Part shown: piece by piece, positions 1 to 8,470 of the stretch
Position numbering within the stretch: the first letter of the stretch is position 1
Layout of the letters: the number at the start of each line of letters is the position of its first letter
NCBI GenBank assembly: GCA_030267965.1
Contig: BRYA01000886.1
Coordinates: 1-19,629, forward strand
Direction of reading: 5' to 3'
Length of the DNA: 19,629 bases
Source: Triparma columacea
Taxonomy: Eukaryota; Sar; Bolidophyceae; Parmales; Triparmaceae
Translations under genes and position numbers: made by a program
The notes under the pieces: model-generated
The model's input: only the letters and a program-made list of their open reading frames with translations
What the model was told of the DNA's origin: nothing
Database searches by the model: none

Positions 1-1000
1 CTCTCAGAAAGTAAACCATCCGGGCATTCTGTGCAAGAAGTGGCTCCCTCTGCAACCTGAGGGGCACTAGTCTCTTTACAAGGAATGCAGAAGGTTTGGT
101 CTGTAGCCCCTCCTATACTTGAATAAGTTCTCAGGGGACAAGCATTGCAGCTACTCTCACTTACTTCACCTCGGTTGTAGTTGAACCTCCCTGCTGTACA
201 GTTTGTACAGCTTGATGCACCTGCCATTTGGTTGAAAGTACCGCTTGGGCAGATGACGCAGGGTTCTCTGAATAGGTCTCCACCTAAGAATATTCTCGTT
301 GCACCTGCTTCTTTGCTGAACTTTCCCGGCTGGCAAGCTTGGCAAGCAGTACTGCTATTTGCTGCCTCCAAGGTGCCAAACTTTCCGGCATCACAAGCTT
401 TGCAAACAGTGTTATTTGTTGCTCCCATTCTAGTGCTGAATCTCCCAGCAACACACGCTTGGCATTTAATCGCTCCATTTGTAGAGACATATTTCCCTGC
501 TTCACAAGGTAGACAAGCATTTTCACTTGTTGCTCCAGCAGAGGAGCTAGCCTTTCCAGCCAAACATGGCTTGCAATAGGCTGCACTTATTGCTGCAATG
601 TTTGAGCTGTATTTTCCAGCACCACACTTTGAACAAGAAGCAGAAGCGACATTTGAGTAGGTTCCGGCCTCACAGTCTGTGCAGGCATCTTGGTGTGATG
701 CTCCTGGATTAGGGTTGAACTTCCCAGAGGCGCAAGACTTGCACTCTGTGGAACCGTGACTCTCCGAGTACTTGCCTGCTTCACAATCAAAACAGGTCTC
801 CTCGCTCACGGCTGCAATCCGAGAACTGTACTTTCCTGGGTTGCAAGTGTTGCACGAAGTGGAACTTAGAGATACAGAGTACTCTCCTGCAGGGCAGTCA
901 TCACAGGCTGTTGCTCCTTCCGATGTGCTGAACTTTCCCCTCTCACAGGCAGTGCAAGTAAGATCTCCTTCAGAACTGTAACTACCTTGGGGACACAACT
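1..1000 (-). repeat. Array of about 18 CxxC (GCC2/GCC3-type) cysteine modules
   Basis: Read on the minus strand from about 1000 to 1, the frame contains 18 successive C-x-x-C motifs (CELC, CTAC, CDDC, CNTC and so on to CTEC). They are spaced by the typical (A/P)GK(Y/F)S...GA...C pattern. One unit near 290-250 has an atypical insertion (TRIFLGGDLFREPC) that lengthens the spacing. The array continues past the window edge. Such modules usually form disulphide-rich extracellular stalks. Confidence 0.85.
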
Positions 1001-3535
1001 CGCAGGAAGAGCTTGAATCTCCAAGTGTTGGGTTGTGGGAACCAGAATCACAGAGGAAGAAGCAACTGTAGGAGAAAGGGAACCCTCCAACAGTTGCTCC
1101 AAATCCAGTATAAATGTCCAAGGGAGACACTACCACTGGTACATTGGAAGAGTATGGAGAAGGGCACGTATTGTGGATGGTGATGGTTCCAGAAGCCCTG
1201 AAAATATCATCACCATTTCCTGATTCTGCTGTGTTTCCAATGAAACTTGTTCCGTAGATATTAGTAGTTCCACTACCAACATAAATTGCTCCACCTCCAT
1301 CATCAAAATATGTAGCTCTATTGTTGGAGAAGATAGAAAACTCAAAGCTCACAATGGCTTCATCATTTATCTGAACACCTCCACCTAAAACGCTCATCCC
1401 ATTTGTGAAGGTGATAGCTCTGAATATGAGCAGCTCTTTCCCAGTGCCCTTGACCCATACACACCTGCGTTCGTATTGTCCATCCAAAACGCATGTTGCA
1501 GTGTCATCGGTGCATTTCACTTGGCCATGCATTTCTGCTGGTAGTAGCATGTTGAGTTCGTTTGCGCAAATGCCGTCAGAACACTTGTAAGCATGCACTT
1601 GCAACTCCAGGACATCGCCAAATTCCATTATTGAATCGCCAGTATTGTAAGTACTAGATTCACCAAAAGGTTCAAGGTTGCTGAACTTGTTAAACAATCC
1701 AGTCATGTCAGAGACATGCCAAATGTTCACACAAGTCGTTGCTCCACTATTGCTAGCCTTTCCAGCCTCGCAAGCTGTACAATTTGGAATAGACTCCCCA
1801 CGCGTTGGGTTCTGAAAACCTGCATCACAGGTGTAGTAAGCACAGCCAGAAAATGAAAACTTTTGGCCACCGACAGCATTGGCTGTATCAAGGGGTGTTT
1901 CTCCTGTGTTGTAAATATTTGGGTGGGTGTGGTAAAAGTGAGATTTGTACTTGCTGCTTCTGCCATTCTCTCTATGTTTGTCTTACCTTGGATAGGAGTG
2001 TTGAAGGAGTAGGGAGAAGGGCACGTATCATGAATGATGACGTTAGCGTTAAGAAGAGACCCTAAGAGGATGCTAAATTTATTACTGTAAATATCGTCAC
2101 CAAGTCCTGGAGATGTGTTACCAGTGAAGCTTGTTCCGAAGATATTGACAGTTCCAGTTGATGCAGCATATATTGCTCCACCTCCGTAAGTACTGTCTGT
2201 AGCTCTGCAGTTAGTGAAGACACAGAGGTGTATCTCCACTATGGCACCATACACAACAGAAAGCCCTCCACCCATATCACCCTTTCCCTCCTTAAATGAG
2301 ATTGCGCGGAGTATAAGTGTACCACTCCCAGTTCCTTCCACCCACATCCCTCTTCTTGCATTCTCTCCATCCAACACACAGCTTGCGTTGTCCTCTACAC
2401 ACTTGAACTCTCCATTCAAGTCTTTTGTGGCCAACATGCTAGAACTACTTGCACAAGTCCCCTCTGAGCATTTGTACTCTTCAGCGTCCATGACTACATG
2501 TTCACCTTGTCCGATAATTGAGTTTCCAGTAGTCTCTGCAGCAACCCCTGCATAGTTGCTCACTTTATTCACCAATTCTGTCATTGTGTCAACCTGCCAA
2601 ATAGAATGACACCTGCTAGCTCCCTGGTCACTTGTTTTGCCTTCTGGGCAACTTTCACAGGCAGAAGCTTCAAACCCGCCATCTTCGTTTGCAAACCCAG
2701 CATTGCAAATGTAATGACAGCTGTATGAAAATGGAAAGCCAACAGTGCTACCAAAAGTATTCAGTAGACCTGTCTGTGTTGGAACATTTGTTGAGTAGGG
2801 AAATGGACATGAATTGTAGATTATGAGAGTTGCAGGAAAATTTGGGTCGTTGAATGTATCATCACCCATTTCTGATTCTGCAGTGTTGCCAGAGAAGCCA
2901 GTCCCGTAAACATTAACAGTGGTTCCAACCTCACGAACATAAATTGCCCCCCCACCTGCACCACTCATTGTGCCAACAGCTTTACAATTCGAGAAATCAC
3001 AGAGCACTATGTCCACCATTGCTTCATCTTTCATAACTATCCCTCCCCCAAAGGATCCCTCCCCTTCAAAGAACCTTAGAGCTCTGAGTGTAAGTGTACC
3101 ATTCCCTGTTCCCCTCACATACATCCCTCTTCTTTCATTCTCTCCATCCAACACACAGCTTGCGTTGTCCTCCACACACTTGACCTCTCCATTCAAGTCT
3201 TCTGTGATTAGCATGCTAAGACTGCCTGCACAAGTCCCCTCTGAGCAGTTATACGGCCCACCAGCTAGAATCACAGTGTCACCATTCGACATAATTGAAT
3301 TGCCAGTGTTACAACTTCCACACTGGTAGTTGCTAATAGTGTTGAATATTCCGTCCATGTCAATTACAGGTACCTCCACCCCCGAGACGAAAGAGCAAAG
3401 AGCAAGTGGGAGGAATAGGAGCAGGATAATTTTGTATCTCCTCCCCCCTTCCCCATATCTCCCACACACAACTCTCCTCCTCCTCCCCCCCGTTATCCAC
3501 CCCTCCCCACATGTCGTCCAGCCCTCCCTGAACAT
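1..3535 (-). CDS. Large secreted/surface protein with POMP-like repeats and GCC2/GCC3 cysteine-rich modules (3' end outside window)
   Basis: I start it at the ATG at 3535 because residues 36-50 of that product are a strong hydrophobic stretch (IILLLFLPLALCSFV) followed by small residues, a likely signal peptide after an unusually long Arg-rich n-region. Three homologous units follow (about 3364-2773, 2604-1996, 1720-1144). Each has a YKCS(E/D)G(T/I)C segment, a CVLDG segment and GGGAIY...F-x-GNT motifs, as in chlamydial POMP beta-helix repeats. CxxC modules of GCC2/GCC3 (ephrin-receptor-like) type separate the units and then run as an array to the left edge. An 83-nt intron at 1904-1986 (GTAAGA...ACACAG, phase 1) joins NTPIQG to ETPLDTA; without it the frame loses the conserved cysteines. 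No stop remains to base 1, so the gene is partial. The role is probably extracellular adhesion or cell-surface architecture; no catalytic motif is visible. The upstream frame is also open, so fusion with the next gene is possible. Confidence 0.82.
1144..3364 (-). repeat. Three diverged POMP-like protein repeat units
   Basis: Three copies of a roughly 200-residue unit lie in one gene at about 3364-2773, 2604-1996 and 1720-1144. Shared landmarks in order are a GNSI-like segment (TGDSI in the third), YKCSEGTC, CVLDG, GTG, an RA-x-x-F segment, GGGAIY, a G-T-x-F-x-GNT segment, GDD and CP-(F/S)-PYS. The first two units share long identical DNA stretches around CVEDNASCVLDGEN. The third is more diverged (CTDDTATCVLDGQ). 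GGAI and FxxN are the hallmark motifs of the chlamydial Pmp repeat, which predicts a right-handed beta-helix. Confidence 0.8.
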
Positions 3536-3630
3536 CGTCTGCCAGCTACTATTTGCACCAAGATGCCTAAGGAAAAGCAACACGCTTACCGCGCACACCC
3601 AGAGGGAGTTAAAGGTGCTGATATTATCAC

Positions 3631-4413
3631 CTTCACTGAACTGAGTTGAATGGTTATATCTACTGTCTCTCGCCATGTCATCGACGGCCAAATCAACGTT
3701 CTGGTGCACGTCGATGGGGGTATCCGCGTCGAAGAGAACGTTGCAGGGGGCTGAAAATATGTATGCGGGAGGGCCGTCGGTTAGAGTCGTACCATAACAC
3801 CCCTCCCCTCGTCCAGCAACCCCTCCCCTCAACCCTCCTCACCTTGGTTGCCCTCACATTCCTCTTCCCCAGAATCCTCCTCTGAATTATCAAAGCTGTT
3901 GCAGTCAAGTACCCCGTCAATCCATTCGGATACATCGCGAGCAAGAAAATTCCTTCCGGCAGCTTCCCCAGAGGCCCAATCCTCGAGGAGCAAATTTCTC
4001 CACCCCTCCCAGTTGTGCCACCAATCTCGAGCAGACGGCTCTCCATCGACTCGTTGCGTGTCTTTTATCTGGACAGGAACGTCTCGAATCGAGAAAGTTT
4101 CGGCACGGTCCTGATTGAGGGCAGTAAAACCTGCTTGGTCCGAAAAAACAGCGTGGAGGTTAGCAATCATGGTAATTTAAACCCCAATATAATTACCTTT
4201 CCTTAATTCCGACCGGTCCATCCTTCCCGAGTACTCCGTGTTCCCACCCTAAGAGCACTCACCGTCTCCGATCATGCCACAGCCCATGTTCCACCACAAC
4301 CCCTCGACCGTGTCTCTGACGAGGGGGTAGAAATGTTGGCCCTTGAAGACGATGGAGGTACCTTTGGAGTTAGTCTGAGTGAAATTAGACTCAGGTTGAC
4401 GGTCCTGCGTCAT
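3631..4413 (-). CDS. Unrecognised protein, at least three exons; 3' end uncertain
   Basis: The ATG at 4413 opens an exon to 4263 that ends in a strong donor (GTGAGT). Intron 4131-4262 has a GCTAAC branch-like site and ends GCAG. The second exon, 4130-3843, continues in phase (MIGDG-FTALNQ) and ends in an acidic stretch (SEEDSGEEECEGNQ). Intron 3751-3842 (GTGAGG...TTTCAG) leads in phase to a third exon from 3750 (APCNVLFDADTPID). The 3' end has two readings. With a further 64-nt intron at 3567-3630 (GTGATA...CCTTAG) the frame stops at 3493-3495. Without it the frame runs uninterrupted into the downstream surface-protein frame. Tryptophan-rich segments (GLWWNMG, WWHNWEGW) suggest a folded domain, but I recognise no family. 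All three phases agree, which supports a real spliced gene. Confidence 0.55.
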
Positions 4414-4711
4414 AATTTACGACGAGAACGTGTTGTTTTTGTTAGCTTTTTGCTGATTTCGGTGGGCAGAGTACCGGAATTCTTCTCAACAGTTTCTCCT
4501 TTCAATCTCTCCTTTCTTAGAGAGGACTTTTCCAAGCGATATCGAACGGTCCTGAGCAGCGCGCTATGTTTGAATGCTACAGCAAGGCAACACCAATGAA
4601 TTCCCGACTCTCCTCCGTGCCTCGCTGTTCCTCTGCTCCTCCTCTTGTCTCACCCAAAAACGATAAAAAAAAGACCTTGAGTCTCATTATCACCTTGAAA
4701 ACTTTGCGTGT
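4414..4711. other. Intergenic spacer, nothing recognised
   Basis: This 298-bp stretch lies between the end of the SDR gene and the start of the unrecognised gene, both on the minus strand. It should hold the 3' UTR of the former and the promoter of the latter. I see no repeats, RNA gene or convincing promoter motif in it. Confidence 0.4.
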
Positions 4712-6410
4712 TTACCATTCATCGTCGAAATCCTTGAAAGGATCGAAATCAGCAAACTCTGCTTTCACATCCTCGACCGCATTTGTCTCCTCCTTCCCCT
4801 CCTCCTTCTCCTGCTTACGTTTCTCCTCTTCCTCAGCCCCCCCTTCTCTATCCGCCCCCTCCCCCTCTACGCTGACCCCCCCATCTCCTTCACGCTCCTT
4901 CCCCACCTCTCCCTGCTCCTCCTCCGGTTTCTCCCCCCCTCCCTCCCCCGTCTCCTCAATCTCCCCCAACTTTCTGACGACCCCAGCCCCAAAAACTGTC
5001 CTTTCCCTGTACCCTTCGACCCCCGCCATCGCCCCCTCTTCACCCGCCCCCCCCATCCAAACTGGAAGCCTCATTGGGTTCCACTGCGCCTCTACCATCA
5101 TTGTCGTGATCCTCTGCGGCAGCATAGGTTGCATCACCTTCAGGAAGAACCTGTTCTGCCACCCAGGCGTTACCTGCCCGTCCCCCTTCAGCATCGCCCT
5201 GACCGCTACATTAGCAACGAACGAGGCGCTCCGAGGGTAGAACGGCATCTTCCAGCAGAGTGCGTCGCTCATCCCGTCCTTGAAGTCCGTCTTGACCGCC
5301 CCGGGGAGCACGCACGTCACGCCGACCCCGACCCTCTCCATCTCCCTGGCGAGGCTGGTGGAGAGGCTCTTCTCGTAGGCCTTGGTGGCCGCGTAAACCG
5401 CGCCTTGGGGCCCACCGGGGACGGCGCCCATAACGCTGCTGAGGAACACGATTCTTCCCCTCCTCCTCTCCGCCATGTCCCTCCCGTATAGCCTCGACAG
5501 CGTCGTGACCGCATTAACGTTAAGGTCGATGATCTTTTCCTCCACCTGCCCGTCCATGTCCTTGAACGGTCCCCTGTCACTGATCCCCGCGTTGTTGACC
5601 AGCATTTCGACCTTCAAGCCCATCCTCCTGGTTTCCCTGTACACCCGCTCGCTCTCCCTGCTAAGGTCCGCGCTGATGCACCTCGCGTCCACCCCGTAGC
5701 AGGCCTTGAGGTCGCCCGCCAGGGCCTTTAGGCGTCCCGAGTCCCTGGCGACGAGGATGACGTCCACGCCGTGCCGGGCGAGCTCGACGGCGACGGCGCG
5801 GCCGATCCCTCTGGACGCACCGGTGACGAGGGCGTAGCCGAGGGGCTCGGAGCCGGGGGGGAGGGGGGAGGAAGGGAGCTTTTGACTGCGCCTCTGATCC
5901 TGGATGCGGAGGAGCTTGGTAACGGCGGCAGTGCGACGGATTTGGAGCTTGGCCATCTTGTTCTGGTAGGAGCGCTCTTTCCAGGCTGCTAGGGCTGACG
6001 AAATGGATGGCTTCGGGGAGGTTTGTACGGGGGACGAGTTTGCGTTGGTTTGGTTGAATATTGAGGCCGGATTGAAGGAGGAGAGGGAAGGGAAGAGGAA
6101 GGTCCCGTGTGGGGAGGAGGGGGTGGGGGGGGATTGGAGCTCAAGGGACTCAGGGAGGAAGGGGGGGAGGATGTGGGGGGATAAGAGGGAGTGGTGAGGG
6201 AGCGGGAGGTGGCCGAGCTGCGATGACGAGTGAGTGAAGCGATGAGCAAGCAAAGGAAGTGAGGAGCTTTTAGTTTAAAACAAAATGTAAGTGCTGGAAT
6301 CTGCACCCTCTCCTCACCTTCCTCTTCTTCATGAGCTCATTATGACTCCAACTCAGTATTGTGGCACCAACCGTAGCGAAGCCCAGTCTTCTAGCGTACG
6401 TGGCCAGCAT
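4712..6410 (-). CDS. Short-chain dehydrogenase/reductase (classical SDR) with acidic C-terminal tail
   Basis: An NAD(P)(H)-dependent oxidoreductase of the SDR superfamily; its substrate cannot be read from the sequence. From the ATG at 6410, exon 6410-6318 (93 nt) splices through a 100-nt intron (6218-6317, GTGAGG...CGCAG) in phase 0 to exon 6217-4712, giving about 532 residues. Motifs, numbered from this ATG: cofactor-binding TGASRGIG (about 163-170), NNAG (about 239-242), catalytic Ser in FLSSVMG (about 291-292) and YAATK (Tyr about 306, Lys about 310). The core is 250-260 residues, normal for a classical SDR. A Pro/Ser-rich stretch and a basic helical stretch precede it. The last 120 residues are Glu/Gly-rich and end in FDPFKDFDDEW. 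A hydrophobic segment (LGFATVGATILSW) near the N-terminus could anchor it in a membrane. The true start may be at 6991 (see the separate entry). Confidence 0.85.
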
Positions 6411-6498
6411 ATTATTTGTCGGAAGTATCGCGAGCAGCACAATCGGTGGCCCAGCAGGCGGCAGGTGCTTGGTTGATTGTGATATTAGGTGTTGTGTG

Positions 6499-6991
6499 CT
6501 GCAGTGGTGGGCGCAATGGTGGGCGCAATGGTGGTAGTTGAAGTAAATGGGCCAAAGAGAGTGAGTGAGTGAGAGTGAGTGGAGTGAGTGAGTGAGTGAG
6601 TGAGCGTAGAACAAAATTGGCGAACGAAGGGGAAGTACAAACGCTGACCGCCGCCGACCGCCGCCGACTGTCGCCAACTACTCCCTCACCTGCCTATTGC
6701 CTCCGCTGCAGAGGATCTCATAGCATTTATGAGTATAAGTCCAGGTGAAGGTGATTTAATGGTATCTTTATTGATATCTGTATCACCATTATTATCCTCC
6801 TTTTCAAAATGTTGTGATAGCGCAGAAAATGGCCAAGGAGGCCAGAACTGGGAGCCTTGCCCATCCAATTTTGACGACTCTGACAACTTTTTTGAGCTTA
6901 TTTCAACGACACTTTCACTCAAACCGAAAGATCTGCTTTCAATTGAAACAAGAATTAACAACGCCACCACGCATCTAAATGTAAAGGCCAT
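6499..6991 (-). CDS. Signal-peptide-bearing small ORF, possible first exon of the SDR gene
   Basis: The ATG at 6991 starts a 101-codon ORF (stop at 6686) with a clear signal-peptide-like start (FRCVVALLILVSIESRSFG) and a later FWPPWPF segment. Just before the stop there is a good donor (GGCAG|GTGAGG, exon end 6690). A matching acceptor (CACTGCAG, exon start 6498) would make a 191-nt intron at 6499-6689. Splicing there joins codon AG+C and continues in frame through LLAILPTNNMLATYARRLG into the SDR exon, with no stop. The coding part here is therefore 6690-6991, with total product about 662 residues. Phase agreement has a one-in-three chance of being accidental. If it is separate, this is an unrecognised short secreted protein. 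The divergent gene at 7211 lies 219 bp away. Confidence 0.5.
6506..6606. repeat. GTGA/GAGT tetranucleotide microsatellite and short 12-bp tandem copy
   Basis: The plus strand shows a run of interrupted GTGA units around 6560-6603 (gtgagtgagtgagagtgagtg and similar). At 6506-6531 the 12-mer gtgggcgcaatg is repeated twice. Both lie inside the proposed 191-nt intron, or in the 5' UTR if the SDR gene starts at 6410. The repeats argue against reading the overlapping minus-strand ORF here as protein. Confidence 0.7.
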
Positions 6992-7210
6992 CTGAGACCT
7001 GCAGGTTGTATCTATTTTTGAAGGCCTTCACCTCTTCATTCGACTTCACCTTTGGCACAAATTGGAATTCCAACTGCCTGTTCAAAATACTCCAAACGTT
7101 GAAATTTCTTCCCGTCAAGCCTCGCTCCATAGCTTAAACCATCCGCTCGGAGGTTTGATTCAATATAACCATCTCAAACACCTATTTTCTCTAGCCTCTC
7201 TCCACAATCC
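6992..7210. promoter_or_regulatory. Divergent intergenic region between two gene starts
   Basis: 219 bp separate the minus-strand ATG at 6991 from the plus-strand ATG at 7211, so both promoters must lie here or overlap the genes. An AT-rich stretch with caatataacc near 7163 is the only TATA-like sequence for the plus gene. Assigned from gene orientation, not from a recognised motif. Confidence 0.4.
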
Positions 7211-8449
7211 ATGCAGGATCACTCAGTAACAGTCTACCTCTTCACCACGGCCGTCCTCCTCGCCTTTCTCGCCAATTATGCTCTCACGACATCAACCATA
7301 TCTTCCTTTAAATTCGTCTCTGTAGGTCCTTTATCAACACCAAGTTCCCCCTCTCCAGACGACGATGAACACACAGACCTGTCCTACCTCGATTTCTCAG
7401 ATATCGCCACACCTCTATACGTCGACTCGTACAATTCATCCAAACGCGGCGATCCTCCCCTCAAGTATAATAGGGTATTCGTCGAGTACGACACGGACCT
7501 CACAGGGCTGATGTTCTGCCCGATCAGACCAGGCGGGCCTCCACACACAATAATATTGGCCGACAAACCGAGGAGGCACCCGAGGGGGGAGAGGCTGATC
7601 CTACCCGTCGAGAGGTATTTGTTTCAGGGTTTTTGCGTTGTCACCCTGAACGAAATACCCGATTTTCCAAGGGACATCTTTGCCCCCATCCTCAGACACC
7701 TGCACGACCGGACCTCAAACTCCCTGAAGGTTGGGATACTGGCGACAGGCTTCAACGCAAATTTTGCCCTATCTCATCTATCAGAGGCAAACAGGGTATT
7801 CAACAGGCCCTCGACTTTGGTGAAGGCCGTGGTCTCAAGCAGCCCCATATTCAGCACCCGTAGGTTGCTGAAGAAGATGCTCGAGGACTCGGGGGTTGAG
7901 GTCAAAGATTTGTTCAGGGCCGTGCTCGTTGACTTGCTTAGGCCAAGTTCCGACTTCCACGTCAACCTAAGTCTGCAGAACGGGGAGAGGTTCGGGTGCA
8001 GGGCTCGGACGGTCGTGGGTCTGACGTACGGGTACGCCAACAACATGGAGAGCCTCAGGGACAAGGCAGACGACTCGTACGTTCGGTTCGAAATCGACCG
8101 GGGCGCGGACCATTACGGTCAGGTGGAGGAGTACGTTGCGCTGCACAAAATGTTCCCGGAGGAAAGGGCAAAGAGGGAGAAGATATCTTTCATGGAGCCG
8201 CCGGCGGAGGGGAAAGACCACGCGATAGAGGACCTAGTTTTCTTCGTTAACCAGCTGGCCAAGGACGACGAGGAGAAGGAATACAGGGGGAAAAGGAGGT
8301 ACATGCCGGACGGGAGCCTGAGGATATCAGAGAAGGACGAAATCACGCTGCAGAGGATGCAGAGCATGGGGAGGAAAAGGGAGGGGGGGAAGCAGACACT
8401 GATCGCAGGTTTCACGAACGACATGTTTGGAAGGCTCCTTGGGTTCTGA
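7211..8449 (+). CDS. Alpha/beta-hydrolase-like membrane-anchored protein with degenerate nucleophile elbow
   Basis: A single-exon 412-residue protein. Residues 7-27 are hydrophobic (VTVYLFTTAVLLAFLANYAL), consistent with a signal anchor; the rest would then face the lumen or outside. Residues 90-215 follow the order of an alpha/beta hydrolase: a strand (HTIILADKP), a second strand (GFCVVTLNEIP), then KVGILATGFNANFALSHL at the place of the nucleophile elbow, and a following strand (VKAVVSSSP). The elbow reads G180-F-N182-A-N184 where GxSxG is expected, so the catalytic serine appears absent. GADHYGQVEEYVAL (His301) sits where the catalytic histidine loop would be. The C-terminal 90 residues are charged. 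The assignment rests on fold order only; it could be a non-catalytic relative or another Rossmann-like protein. Its 3' end is 21 bp from the convergent neighbour's. Confidence 0.65.
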   Translation: MQDHSVTVYLFTTAVLLAFLANYALTTSTISSFKFVSVGPLSTPSSPSPDDDEHTDLSYLDFSDIATPLYVDSYNSSKRGDPPLKYNRVFVEYDTDLTGLMFCPIRPGGPPHTIILADKPRRHPRGERLILPVERYLFQGFCVVTLNEIPDFPRDIFAPILRHLHDRTSNSLKVGILATGFNANFALSHLSEANRVFNRPSTLVKAVVSSSPIFSTRRLLKKMLEDSGVEVKDLFRAVLVDLLRPSSDFHVNLSLQNGERFGCRARTVVGLTYGYANNMESLRDKADDSYVRFEIDRGADHYGQVEEYVALHKMFPEERAKREKISFMEPPAEGKDHAIEDLVFFVNQLAKDDEEKEYRGKRRYMPDGSLRISEKDEITLQRMQSMGRKREGGKQTLIAGFTNDMFGRLLGF

Positions 8450-8470
8450 GTTAAAATTGCATGTTTGTTT

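Noticed and set aside
284..1345. Several short minus-strand open frames (284-586, 587-790, 866-1102, 1130-1345)
   Set aside because: They are out-of-frame readings of the continuous cysteine-rich frame that runs through this region.
3567..3589. A 23-nt GTAAGC...CCTTAG intron inside the open frame
   Set aside because: Far shorter than every other intron here; the same acceptor paired with the GTGATA donor at 3630 gives a more plausible 64-nt intron.
4566..5240. 224-codon plus-strand open frame rich in Ser and Pro
   Set aside because: It lies opposite the acidic tail and SDR core of the minus-strand gene, which has conserved motifs; this frame has none.
6380..6460. Resemblance of LLAILPTNNMLA to a motif in DUF1772 (anthrone oxygenase-like) membrane proteins
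   Set aside because: Only about a dozen residues fit and the preceding membrane helices of that family are missing, so it is probably chance.
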